The notes beneath the pieces were generated by a model that saw nothing but the letters and a program-made list of their open reading frames with translations, did no database searches and was not told the origin of the DNA. DNA of 64,000 nt from Endozoicomonas gorgoniicola (GTDB taxonomy: Bacteria; Pseudomonadota; Gammaproteobacteria; Pseudomonadales; Endozoicomonadaceae), in NCBI RefSeq assembly GCF_025562715.2, contig NZ_JAPFCC010000001.1, forward strand, positions 310,001 through 374,000. Direction: 5' to 3'. Each line of letters begins with the position of its first letter. Positions within the stretch are counted from its first letter, which is position 1. Shown here piece by piece: positions 8,439 to 18,383 of this stretch. Both the position numbers and the translations under genes were made by a program.

Positions 8439-11400
8439 TCAATTCGTTCCCCCGGATGGTTGGGGACCTCTTGACAGGCGAGGCTGCATCTCGGGGGGTG
8501 GCTCTGAAATTCCCATGACTTTGAGGGTGCCAATCAATCGGTCAAGATAGTCCGGATCTGGATAGTAGTGGCCATCCGTAGGATTGCCGCTGCCATGAAT
8601 TTTGGATTTCTGGGGTGGGTCGCCCCAGATAACCACATTATCCCTTTGGCGACTGAGTGAAGTTCCGAATGACAGAACAAACCCTCTTTTGTAGGCTTCC
8701 AGCAGCATAAAAAAGGCTTTTCTTCCCTTTTCGGTATCAGGTATGAACGCTTTTCTATCATCCTTGACGTAATCAACAGCCGCTTCCTGCCCAGGTTCCC
8801 GGTACTGACCGGCGGGGGTTGAGTAATCAATTTCAAAAAAACGGTCATAACATTCGTTTGCCAAACATGAGTGCCGGATGCTTTTCCAGGTTAGTGATCC
8901 TGAAGGTTGCGGACCCTGCCGGTCCACCAGGTGCCGCCGGCACATTGGGCAGTTACCCGAGCTGGTGGTTAATGCTCTGCTGAGGCAGGATTTATGAATA
9001 TTTTTGCGGCAACAGGGCGCCTTTAAAAATGGAGAATCCGGATTGTCAGCGAAGTCTTCAAAACAGATAGGACACTCTTCTAACGGTTCAGTGGTGCTAT
9101 GTACTGGCTGAAACTGATAAGTGGATTTTGCTAAGTCGGCTCCCGGTCCATCAATTCTGACGTAGTCAATCCGTCCCGAGGGTTCTACCAGGGCTGAGGG
9201 CGAAGCATCAGATACCTTCAAATTTTCGTAAATGGAAAAATCACTGCCCAATGGCAAGGCTATTTCATGAGGTCGTAATTTAATGTTGGGCAGTAACCGT
9301 AAGTTATCACCAAGGGTATCGAATGATGGAATTATCTTTTCTTGATTTTTTAACGTTTTCACCAGTGCCGGAGTGACCTCGCTATTGTCAATTGTGCCTG
9401 TCAACAGGGGCACGCCCTGATGCAGGTAATGATCGTATAAAGTATCAAATAGCAAGAACTCTTCAGTGGAAGCGGATATATAGATCAGCTCAAGCAGCGA
9501 CATCTGGGGAATCTTCAGGTTTTGTTCAGTATAAGGCCATGGGGCAAATATTCCTGAGTGAGTACGAAGTGCCTCGGCCATTTTGTGGCTAATGTCTTCC
9601 TTTAATCGCCTCTGTACCCTGATCCAGTTTATTCTCTCAGAGGCTATTTCAACAAAAGGTCGCGGAGTATTTTGTTGGGTGTATTCCCTCATAGTGCCTT
9701 TGCCGCATTCTATGGGGGTGTGGTAATTCCAGCGAGTGGGTAAATCTTTTATGGCAGCGACCCGGTTGGAAATGGCTCCTTCATCTTCCTGCCTGATAAG
9801 CTTTTTCAGTGTGCTCCAGAGCTTGTAATTGATGCCTTCAGCTTCAGGTCTCAGGGTTTTAACGGCACTTAATATGTGGGCGTAGAGGGTATGTCTTTTG
9901 TTTATATCGAACACTTCATTGGGGTATAGCAGGGCTTTCTGTATGTTATCACGCAGACCGGCAGGTGCTGATTTTATAAAATCTGTAAATTGTATAGTAA
10001 AGGGGTAATCCATTGAATGGTGGCACCTGAAAGCATGATAGATAGCCGCAAAGGAAAGTAGTATTGTTTCACTGTCGTCAAACTCTATTCCTACGCTTTC
10101 AAGTAACTGACGATAGGCCGAACTGACCAGAACGGAACGGATAAGGACTCCCCTGAGTTCGTTGCCAAGTAGCAGAATATCTCTACCCAACTCATTCGTG
10201 TGCTGAGCATGGAGTTTATCTTTTGTCTGATAATAAAAGGTTAGTAACTCAATAAAACGACTGATGTTATCTGCAAAACACTCGCTGTTCATCAGGTTCG
10301 GTAGAAGAGTGCCTGCAGCGAGATGACTTCTGAAGTAACCAACATAAGATTGCTGGTTTAAATAGTCCATTTCCTGGAATAAATCTAATGGGGTGTCAGA
10401 ATCGGTGGTTTTGAGTGCCTGCTCAAGACGAACCATACCTGTAGCAAGACCAGTAATGATGTCGAAAAAGTTGTCTGGCATTATGTCTGGTGGAAATTCA
10501 GGCAACTGAAAGTGGCGTTTGAGATATAATTCTTTACTCAACCATTCCCGGAAACTTTTTAGAGAGCCAAGCTGCCGAAATGCCCCTATCCCGTCGTGCA
10601 TTATAATGGGAAGGTCTCCTTCTGCACCCGCGTTAATCAGTTCGTTTACCGCAATAGTCAGTTCGGGGATACTCTGTCGGTTCATCATGACGACGGCTTT
10701 TGCAGCACTCGCTTCTTTTCCGTCGAAATTACCAATCACCTCGTTGTGGCGTCCATATTGGGAAGGGCATCTTGATAGGGAAGGGAATCTTGACCTGCGT
10801 ATACCTTCCATAAAATCGCCGGACTCAGCAATGTGTCCACTGGTTTCTGTTACAACTCTCAATGAACGATGAATAATACGTTCTTCTTCCAGCTTATTAA
10901 TCAGGGATCGTTTGTTGGGGTGGTTTTTTACTTTCCTTCCCTCAGGCGTCTTGCAACTGTTTAACCCTGTTTCCAGATTATTTTTAGACTGGGTAAAAGC
11001 GTTGCTTTTAAAGTGCGCTTTTGTTTCTATCGCCTCTGGCGAATAGGCAAAGCCCACACCAGTATGTGCAGTTTCAGGCATAAAGGGGGTGCCATAGCCT
11101 GGTGTCACCAGAGAGGCCGATACCCATCGAGGGGTTCCTTTTTTTTCAAAAAAATCCTTCATAGCCTGATCGAAACTGCCGGTATCTCTCAGGCTATCCT
11201 TAACCAGCATCCTTACAATAAGCCCGTGCCTATTGAACTCGTTATTAAGACGGTTCCATTTGAGGTTGGTTTCCTTGAGCATTTGCTCGTGAGGCTTCTG
11301 CTCTGCGGTTGCACCATTCGCATCATCAGGAAAAATGGCAGAGTTGCTGCTAATCAGATGTGCATCAAGGGGGTTTTCTTTTAAACCTGTGATGGATGTT

Positions 11401-13265
11401 GAGTCACTGCGCGTTATACAAGACATGCAAAAAGGCACTTTGCCTCCATCCTGTTTTGTAAAGCCCGGGAATAATCGATTGTCGCAGTGATCATTAGAAC
11501 AAGCGGGGAGGTTGGACGATGCTAAAAACGGTTGCATATTCTGACTAATAACTTGCAGGAGTGATTCATCAATAGCCCATAACGTAGTATCCCCCTGTAC
11601 TTTACAGTCGGGGCAATCGGCTTGCCCTGATGCTCCCAAAAGCCTGTAGCAGCTCTGGCAGAGGTATATAGAATTCTGATCGCATTCACATAATCGCTTG
11701 TGAGGGAATAGTGGTGGACCTCCGCAGTGGTTACATTTGACCTCAGAGTCCTTGAAATAACCCAGCAGCCCTTTTAGGGCCTCCTGAGAGGGACGGAGGG
11801 TTGACGACGATGGTGAGGAAGTATCGACGGCGTAGGCACCATAGTCCTCTGGGTCAACCATATGAAACCGGTAGGTGAGAGGGTTTATCGCCTTAAACAG
11901 GGCGGTGAATCGTATCGATTTTGGGACAATTTCTGTGACAGACCTTTCTGGTAATAGAGCTTTGATTAAATAGCCGACAGGCGATTCTGTTGGAATGTTG
12001 GAAGGGACAAAGCTCTGGATGACTTGCGATTGTTCAGGTACGTCATAGGGAACAATGGGGTGGTCATTGGTGTCAGTGAAATGAGAAGGTGATTCCTGAT
12101 GACCAGTGTAACGGTCAGAGTTCGCTCTGATCAGATCTATTGCCCGCCTTAATGCCTCTTGTTCAATCAGCTGCAGAATGTATTCGGCAACGTTCAGGCT
12201 CGACAGCTGAGTAATTAAAGCGTGTGAGGGACTTTTAACGATATGCTGCCCCATTAAAACAGGTCGTATATGAGGAATGGGCAAGGGTTCCCACACCAAC
12301 TGAAGATACCAGTGGCAGTCGTTGCTTGCTTCACCGCAGAGATCCAGTCGGTGGACGTATCCCTGCTCATTAAACTCAAGGGTGCTGCTCAGCTCCGATG
12401 CAGAAAGGAGAGGCTGGATCGTTCCGGGCGATTCGATCAGGGCAATCACCCGGTCAATAATGGCCTGATTTAACAGGCTGGCCGCATGCCCCTGCCGCAC
12501 CTCCATTTGGTGATAGAGCTGGGATTCAATAGTACCGGGCAGGTTTTCTGAATCTGACACCGGAAGATGAAAAGTCAGGGCGTGTTGGTCATGATAGCGT
12601 AGTTGAACAACTACGCCATGGCCTGAAGTTTGTTGGAACCACGAAAGGTCAATGCTTTCGATACGGTTTCGGGTGGCAACCAGGTACAAGGTGTCCCACG
12701 AATCTGGAAACGAGGCGTTTTGAGCCTGACGGGGTAATGTATTAGCGTTGCCGGGAAAGGGGGTGATGCGTAAGTGTTCATGGGGGCTGAATTGGCTGTA
12801 GATTAACTCCATGTAGAAGCGTTGCGCAATTTCATAGTCGCCTGTCTGTAATTGCTCGCTACCCCGCCGATGTCCCGTAAATAGACTGTATAAGCTATTT
12901 ATCAGTCTGGGAAAAAGAAAGGCCGCCAGAGTTCCCGATGCCTGTGCGGCAACAGGGGATTGAACCCATCGCCCGGTGACAGAGGCAACGCTGGATCGAA
13001 TAATGTTAAAAAGAAATGAATAGATGACGAAGTTGGTTGCGGTGTCCATGCTACCTTCAGATAAAATCCTGTCGTATTTTCGGAAGGTTGTATCCTGCCC
13101 AACGCGGAAGTAAACACCCAGTGGAGCTTCAAAATGCAATTCAACGTCGAGAAGTTTCCCGGCATCAAGTATGCTGCTCTGAGTCTCATATGAGATGAAC
13201 ACTGAAGACAATAAAAAAAAGACAAAGAGTAAATGCCTGAATCGATTCTGCCTTTTTTTGATCAT
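8439..13265 (-). CDS. Giant RING-finger protein, putative E3 ubiquitin ligase-like effector
   Basis: A 1608-residue protein that starts with a basic segment and a hydrophobic signal or anchor (about 10-25), with further hydrophobic stretches near 75-125. Three zinc-binding clusters are visible: C-x2-C pairs at about 507-550 (CNHCGG, LCQSCY, CPDC), another at about 590-625 (CSNDHC, PFCMSC), and a near-canonical RING at about 1395-1445 (CPICFEDF, then APCCRKNIHKSC, then NCPMC). RING domains recruit ubiquitin-conjugating enzymes in eukaryotes, so in a bacterium this suggests an effector acting on a host. The large central region has no recognised domain. The possible signal sequence is puzzling for a protein that would act in a host cell. 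Ligase activity is inference from cysteine spacing only. Confidence 0.75.
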   Translation of the reverse strand: MIKKRQNRFRHLLFVFFLLSSVFISYETQSSILDAGKLLDVELHFEAPLGVYFRVGQDTTFRKYDRILSEGSMDTATNFVIYSFLFNIIRSSVASVTGRWVQSPVAAQASGTLAAFLFPRLINSLYSLFTGHRRGSEQLQTGDYEIAQRFYMELIYSQFSPHEHLRITPFPGNANTLPRQAQNASFPDSWDTLYLVATRNRIESIDLSWFQQTSGHGVVVQLRYHDQHALTFHLPVSDSENLPGTIESQLYHQMEVRQGHAASLLNQAIIDRVIALIESPGTIQPLLSASELSSTLEFNEQGYVHRLDLCGEASNDCHWYLQLVWEPLPIPHIRPVLMGQHIVKSPSHALITQLSSLNVAEYILQLIEQEALRRAIDLIRANSDRYTGHQESPSHFTDTNDHPIVPYDVPEQSQVIQSFVPSNIPTESPVGYLIKALLPERSVTEIVPKSIRFTALFKAINPLTYRFHMVDPEDYGAYAVDTSSPSSSTLRPSQEALKGLLGYFKDSEVKCNHCGGPPLFPHKRLCECDQNSIYLCQSCYRLLGASGQADCPDCKVQGDTTLWAIDESLLQVISQNMQPFLASSNLPACSNDHCDNRLFPGFTKQDGGKVPFCMSCITRSDSTSITGLKENPLDAHLISSNSAIFPDDANGATAEQKPHEQMLKETNLKWNRLNNEFNRHGLIVRMLVKDSLRDTGSFDQAMKDFFEKKGTPRWVSASLVTPGYGTPFMPETAHTGVGFAYSPEAIETKAHFKSNAFTQSKNNLETGLNSCKTPEGRKVKNHPNKRSLINKLEEERIIHRSLRVVTETSGHIAESGDFMEGIRRSRFPSLSRCPSQYGRHNEVIGNFDGKEASAAKAVVMMNRQSIPELTIAVNELINAGAEGDLPIIMHDGIGAFRQLGSLKSFREWLSKELYLKRHFQLPEFPPDIMPDNFFDIITGLATGMVRLEQALKTTDSDTPLDLFQEMDYLNQQSYVGYFRSHLAAGTLLPNLMNSECFADNISRFIELLTFYYQTKDKLHAQHTNELGRDILLLGNELRGVLIRSVLVSSAYRQLLESVGIEFDDSETILLSFAAIYHAFRCHHSMDYPFTIQFTDFIKSAPAGLRDNIQKALLYPNEVFDINKRHTLYAHILSAVKTLRPEAEGINYKLWSTLKKLIRQEDEGAISNRVAAIKDLPTRWNYHTPIECGKGTMREYTQQNTPRPFVEIASERINWIRVQRRLKEDISHKMAEALRTHSGIFAPWPYTEQNLKIPQMSLLELIYISASTEEFLLFDTLYDHYLHQGVPLLTGTIDNSEVTPALVKTLKNQEKIIPSFDTLGDNLRLLPNIKLRPHEIALPLGSDFSIYENLKVSDASPSALVEPSGRIDYVRIDGPGADLAKSTYQFQPVHSTTEPLEECPICFEDFADNPDSPFLKAPCCRKNIHKSCLSRALTTSSGNCPMCRRHLVDRQGPQPSGSLTWKSIRHSCLANECYDRFFEIDYSTPAGQYREPGQEAAVDYVKDDRKAFIPDTEKGRKAFFMLLEAYKRGFVLSFGTSLSRQRDNVVIWGDPPQKSKIHGSGNPTDGHYYPDPDYLDRLIGTLKVMGISEPPPEMQPRLSRGPQPSGGTN

Positions 13266-13536
13266 TACAGACCGCCAGAGAAATTATGTTGAGCCGAATG
13301 TGCCGAACAAGATCCCTATGATAGGCTTATATTTTCTGTTACACAGTAAAGCATATGACAGCGGACAGCGCATAGCTGCTGTAATTTCTCTTCCCTGTGG
13401 TCATCATTAAGCAGTATTACTCTATCACCAGCGAGTTTTTTTCAGCTGGTTCTGGGATATCTACTTTCTCCGGAATACACACTCTGAATCAGGTGAGTAG
13501 ATCGTTTCATGACGCTCTACTCAACCTGCGCAACAC

Positions 13537-15048
13537 TTAAAGAGACGCTTCTGTTAACCCGGCAGTCCCCTCTGCCTGCTCAATAGCTTTGCTTTTGGCC
13601 ACCAGCCTGGCAATCACTTTAGACAACATGAAAGTCACCACTGCCATCACCAGCGCAGCCAGAGCCAGTTTGGTGAAGTAGCCGGTGTATACGGAATTAA
13701 CGATTTCTTCCGTTAATTCAATATCCTTCGGCAAAGCAATTTTAGTGGAAATAACGGCCGCCAGAATACCAGACAGTGACAAGGTAACTGCTCTCAGTCC
13801 CATAGCGAATGCTGACAGGGTCTTTGGCACCATTTCCAGAATAAAACCAACACCAAGGGCACCTACAATCAGTTCGGCAATGGCTTGAAAGAAGTGAACC
13901 ATCATGACCCAGTCGGCGGAGATTTTACTGTTCTCATCAACAAACTGGGTAGACAATGCCAGCAGGCCAAAAGCAATAGCCGTGAAAACAAAGGCTGCAG
14001 CAAACTTGGTGGGAATGGTTGGGTTAAAGCCCTTCTTCTCTAACCAGGAATAGGCAAAAATAACCGGTGCGCCAATGACAAAACACCAGAGAGGGTTAAA
14101 GGCTGAGTTTGCTTCCGGAAGAATAGGGATAATGCCCAGCAGACGATCCCCCATCAGGTTGATGGCGTAAATATTCATAGACGTCATCATCTGCCCATAA
14201 TAGAAATAAAAGCAGATCATGATAAACAGCATAATCAGTACACAGCCCATTCTGTATTTATAAGCGGTAGATGCCTTAAAAATACAGGAAATAAAATACA
14301 GGATGGCAGAGACACCCAAAGCGTAAAGCAGGTTTTTACCTTCATCCAGGTTGCTGAAAATCCAGAACACCACACCCAGCATGGCCACAGAGCCAAGCGC
14401 AAACAAAACCCAGACGGTTTTTCTCACAGGCCGTTGGTCAAAGTCATTGCCCACTGCCGTCAGCTGTCGGCGGAAAACCCAGAACATCAGCACGTTGCAG
14501 CACATCAAGGCAAAGGAAATGTAGAAGTTACCCCGGTAGGCAATGTAAGCCACAAAGAACGGGAGCAGGTAGTGCGCCAGAAACGACCCGAAGTTGTTAA
14601 TGGAATAATTAAACGTCAGGCCTTTCTGAAAATCATCCCGCTGATCATCAGGGAAAGAGTTACCCAGCAGTACCGTCGGACAGGTAGCCGACAGTCCCCG
14701 TGCATAACAGATCACGGCAATGGACATAAGACTGAGAGGAATACTGGCAGTAGATGCACCAATACCCAGCATCAGAAAACCAACAGCGTAGATGGTATAG
14801 CCGATATAGACGGCCCGGAATGCACCAATATAACGGTCAGCAATAAAGCCCCCCACCGCAGAAAACACCGGCCCCACGGCACCAAAGGCACCCAGAACCA
14901 TAATTGTGTCTGCCTCGCTGTAGTTCAGCTCATTAAGGAAGTATTTGGTGAGAAGGACATAGACGCCGTAAAAAGCGGCTCCCCAGAGAAATTGTCGCAA
15001 GATAAGCAGTCTTGCCGTTAAAGGCAGCTTGGAAATAAAACCAGACAC
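13537..15048 (-). CDS. POT-family (MFS) peptide/proton symporter
   Basis: A polytopic membrane protein of 503 aa with about 12-14 hydrophobic helices. The N-terminal half carries the POT/PTR2 signature GGFIADRYIGAFRAV (about 65-79), typical of proton-coupled di- and tripeptide transporters of the inner membrane. The substrate cannot be read from the sequence. A close paralogue lies directly downstream on the other side of a 215-bp gap (15263-16763), so the pair looks like a tandem duplication. This copy is intact. It has its own upstream region containing short tandem repeats. Confidence 0.85.
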   Translation of the reverse strand: MSGFISKLPLTARLLILRQFLWGAAFYGVYVLLTKYFLNELNYSEADTIMVLGAFGAVGPVFSAVGGFIADRYIGAFRAVYIGYTIYAVGFLMLGIGASTASIPLSLMSIAVICYARGLSATCPTVLLGNSFPDDQRDDFQKGLTFNYSINNFGSFLAHYLLPFFVAYIAYRGNFYISFALMCCNVLMFWVFRRQLTAVGNDFDQRPVRKTVWVLFALGSVAMLGVVFWIFSNLDEGKNLLYALGVSAILYFISCIFKASTAYKYRMGCVLIMLFIMICFYFYYGQMMTSMNIYAINLMGDRLLGIIPILPEANSAFNPLWCFVIGAPVIFAYSWLEKKGFNPTIPTKFAAAFVFTAIAFGLLALSTQFVDENSKISADWVMMVHFFQAIAELIVGALGVGFILEMVPKTLSAFAMGLRAVTLSLSGILAAVISTKIALPKDIELTEEIVNSVYTGYFTKLALAALVMAVVTFMLSKVIARLVAKSKAIEQAEGTAGLTEASL

Positions 15049-15124
15049 AGTTTTCTCCCTGTTATTCTGAGAATTGATCTATTGAAATGACTTAGTATTC
15101 ATTTACTGTCGTTTATATTTTTGG

Positions 15125-15176
15125 TTTGGAGCTATTCTTTGGAGCTATTCTTTAGAGCTACTCTTTGGAGCTATTG
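15125..15176. repeat. Four tandem copies of a 13-bp unit upstream of a POT gene
   Basis: Units of TTTGGAGCTATTC occupy 15125-15137, 15138-15150, 15151-15163 (two changes) and 15164-15176 (last base changed). They lie between the two POT genes, about 75 bp ahead of the intact gene at 15048. They could be operator iterons or a slippage-prone spacer. Confidence 0.75.
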
Positions 15177-15262
15177 CTGCGGAACCCGGTTTACCCGAAT
15201 CCATCAAGGTAAACTAAATCAGGAACAAGGCATGTGACGACCCTGCTCCTGAGAACGCACTA

Positions 15263-16763
15263 TTAGGCAGGTTGCAGAGATGCCTCCTGACAGGCAATCG
15301 CTTCACTTCTGGCAATCAGCCTCTTAATCAGTCTGGACAGTATCAGCGTGACAAAGAACATGGCAAAAGCAGCCAGGGCCAGATTGGTAAAGTAGCCGGT
15401 ATAGACGTTATTAATCACTTCCGTGGTCAGCTCTATATCCTTAGGCAAAGCAATTTTGGTAGAAATGACTGCGGCCAGAATACCGGACAGTGACAGGGTA
15501 ACGGCACGCAACCCCATGGCAAACGCCGAAACACTCTTTGGCACCATCTCGATGATAAAGCCGACACCGAGAGCGCCAACAATCAGCTCTGCCACAGACT
15601 GAAAGAAATGAACCATCAGAATCCAGTTAGCGGAGAACTTACCATCGTTACCGATATATTGAGTAGAGGTCGCCAGCAGGGCAAAGGCCATGCCGCTAAA
15701 CACAAAAGCGAACGCAAACTTAGTTGGGATAGAAGGCGAGATACCCTTCTTCTCCAGCCAGGTATAAATAAAGATCATGGGCCCGCCCATAATGAAACAC
15801 CACAGCGGGTTAAAGGCGGCACTGGATTCAGGCATGACCGGAATAAAGCCAAGCACCCGATCCCCCATCAAATTGATGGCGTACAGGTTCATGGAAGTCG
15901 ACATCTGCCCATAATAGAAATAGAAGCAGATCATAATAAACAGCATGACCAGCACAGAACACATCCTGTACTTATAGACAGCCGGAGCGCGGATAATCAG
16001 GGTGATAAAATAGAGAATCGCCGCCGCACCCAGAGTATAAAGCAGGTACTTACCTTCCGTCAGATTGCTGAAAACCCAAAACACCAGCCCCAGCATCGTC
16101 AGGGAAACAGCGATAAACATCATCCATACCTTGATGCTTAAAGGCTGCTGGTCGTGATGGTTGCCCACTGCTCTCAGCTGTTTACGGAAGATCCAGAACA
16201 TCACCAGGTTGCAGCACATCAGGGTAAACGACAGAAAAAAGTTACCCTGGTAGGCAATAGCGGCGATGAAGAAAGGAAACAGATAGCGTGCCGTGAAAGA
16301 ACCCAGGTTATTCAGTGAGTAGTTGACGGTAAGACCTTTCTGAAAATCTTCCCGGTGCTCGTCAGAAAACGAGTTACTCAGCAAAACCGTCGGACAGGTG
16401 GCGGATAGTCCCCGGGCGTAACCGATCAGGGCAATCGCCATGATGCTGAGGGGAATATTGACCAGCGACGCACCAACCCCCAGCAGCAAAAAGCCAAGGG
16501 CATAAATGGAATAGCCAATGTAAACCGCACGGAAAGCACCAATATAACGATCCGCAAGAAAACCACCCACCGCAGAAAAAAACCGGACCTACCGCACCAA
16601 AAGCGCCCAGCATCATAATCGTGTCGGCTTCACTGTAATTCAGCTCATTAAGAAAGTATTTGGTTAGCAGTACATAGACACCATAAAAAGCGGCGCCCCA
16701 AAGTAATTGCCGAATAATCAGCACCTTTGCCGTTATGGGCAAACGATTTGCGAAGACAGACAC
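15263..16763 (-). pseudogene. POT-family transporter, frameshifted
   Basis: Two overlapping frames together encode a full-length paralogue of the transporter at 13537. The first (start at 16763, MSVFANRLPITAKVLIIRQ) runs to GAFGAVGPVF and then loses similarity. The second resumes with the POT motif GGFLADRYIGAFRAV and continues to the C terminus. The junction is a run of seven A on the plus strand at 16576-16582; the intact paralogue reads through this place with one base fewer, so deleting a single A restores the frame. Everything else is well conserved, so this is a very recent mutation, a slippage-tolerant gene, or a sequencing error in the homopolymer. Confidence 0.8.
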
Positions 16764-16895
16764 GGTTTTCCTCAGAAAAAATCAACTGACTCAGCAATTC
16801 AAAAAAACAGGTTGAATAATGTTGAACTGCCGGTGTTGATAATGGGCGGAAGATTAACACGGGGGAAAAATCAGAAAATTGACCTGATACAGTAA

Positions 16896-18018
16896 TCCTG
16901 AATTCGTATCATAAGTGCATAACCTCTGTAACCAGAGGATTGTTTCAGAACCTTTGAAGTGAATCAGAACTCAGGGGTATTCTGTAAAGCAACCAAACCA
17001 TACAGAGGAAGCCAAGGATGGCCTATACACACCTGAGCTCTGAAGAGAGATATTATATCGAAACTGAACTCAAAAATGGGACTTCACAAAACAAAATTGC
17101 TAAAAAGCTTGGCCGTTCACAGCCTACCGTGTCGCGAGAAGTAAACCGCAATAAAGGGCAAAGAGGGTACAGGCACCAACAGGCTAATCGCACAGCTCGG
17201 CAGCGGCACAAAGATAAGCCAAAAGCTATTAAGCTGACAGACGACATTAAACAACGTATTTCAAACGATATCCGTTCAGATTGGAGTCCTGAACAAGTGG
17301 CTGGAAGGCTTGAAAAGGACGGTGTAATCAAGCTGCATCATGAGACGATTTATCAATTTGTAGCGGATGATAAACGGCGCGGAGGCTCGCTCTATAAGCA
17401 CTTGAGGCACCAGAAAAAAACTTATCGAAAGCGATACGGTTCAGCTCATAACCGAACCGGTATACCAAATCGGGTTGGCATTGAAGAACGCCCCGAAGTG
17501 GTCAACAACAGAGAGCGAGTTGGTGACTGGGAAGCTGATACTGTAATAGGTAAAAATCATAAAGGAGCCATCGCTACATTAGATGAACGAAAAACCAAGC
17601 TTCGCCTTGCTGTCCCTCTACCAGGCAAGAAGGCAAAAGCGGTTAAACAGGGAATAATTGACGTACTCAAGCCTCTGAAAAGGTTTGTAAAGACAATAAC
17701 ATACGACAATGGAAAGGAGTTTGTTCAGCATGAATCAATTGCCAAAGCTTTAAAATGTGACAGCTACTTTGCTGCCCCCTACCATTCTTGGGAAAGAGGC
17801 CAGAATGAGAATGCTAATGGTTTGCTAAGGCAGTATTTCCCCAAGTCGATGGAGCTTAATGGCGTGACAGAAAAAGATGTCATCATTGCAGTGGATAAGC
17901 TGAACAACAGGCCAAGAAAGTGCCTGGGCTACAAGACTCCTTATGAGGCATTTAAAGAGTCAACTGGAATAGATGCAAGAAAAGTCATGGGTTATGCACT
18001 TATGACTTGAATTCAGGA
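16896..18018 (+). mobile_element. IS30-family insertion sequence
   Basis: The element is bounded by imperfect inverted repeats: 16896-16924 (TCCTGAATTC, then ATAAGTGCATAACC) and, inverted, 17990-18018 (GGTTATGCACTTAT, then GAATTCAGGA). It is about 1.12 kb long with one transposase gene whose stop codon lies within the right repeat, as usual for compact IS30 elements. No clear target duplication was identified; IS30 elements usually make only 2-3 bp. Both ends and the ORF look intact, so it may still be mobile. Confidence 0.88.
17018..18010 (+). CDS. IS30-family transposase
   Basis: A 330-aa DDE transposase. The N terminus has the IS30 helix-turn-helix (residues about 1-45, LSSEERYYIETELKNGTSQN then SQPTVSREVNRNKG). 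The C-terminal half is an rve-type integrase core: the first Asp in GDWEADTVIG, the second in ITYDNGKEF, and the Glu within the region around ERGQNENANGLLRQYFPKS. The length fits the family and the ORF has no disruption. It catalyses cut-and-paste or circle-mediated transposition of its own element. Confidence 0.92.
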   Translation: MAYTHLSSEERYYIETELKNGTSQNKIAKKLGRSQPTVSREVNRNKGQRGYRHQQANRTARQRHKDKPKAIKLTDDIKQRISNDIRSDWSPEQVAGRLEKDGVIKLHHETIYQFVADDKRRGGSLYKHLRHQKKTYRKRYGSAHNRTGIPNRVGIEERPEVVNNRERVGDWEADTVIGKNHKGAIATLDERKTKLRLAVPLPGKKAKAVKQGIIDVLKPLKRFVKTITYDNGKEFVQHESIAKALKCDSYFAAPYHSWERGQNENANGLLRQYFPKSMELNGVTEKDVIIAVDKLNNRPRKCLGYKTPYEAFKESTGIDARKVMGYALMT

Positions 18019-18191
18019 ATTAGTGTTTATGGATATTTTTTAAACAGAAATACTTAAACAGAGGCATTCATTACGAAAGCTCCATAAAAAGGCTTCCAAT
18101 TGACGACGATATTGGAAACCTTTGTTTTGGTTGATAAGTGACCGGAAGAGCACCAGCATATTCCACTTCCTGCCCCTTCTTCTGATGACCG

Positions 18192-18327
18192 TCAAGAAAG
18201 GAAGAGCTGCTTTTGATTTTAGATGACCCATGTTGGCCACTGCATAATAATCTCAGTGAAAGCCAGATCAGGGAGCATGTGAAACGGCACAAGACCAGTG
18301 GCGGGACGCGAAGCGATGCCGGGCGGC
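18192..18327 (+). pseudogene. Transposase C-terminal remnant (IS66-like)
   Basis: About 45 codons without their own start read LDDPCWPLHNNLSESQIR then KRHKTSGGTRS, a pattern like the C-terminal NNLAER...SGGFRS block of IS66-type and related transposases. The frame is closed by a stop upstream and loses similarity downstream. It directly follows the IS30 element and is most likely the scar of an older insertion. Family assignment is tentative. Confidence 0.4.
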
Positions 18328-18383
18328 TTTGCTGTTGCGTAAGCGTAGGTATCGAGCCCACCACGAGTTACGCAATATCTGGG

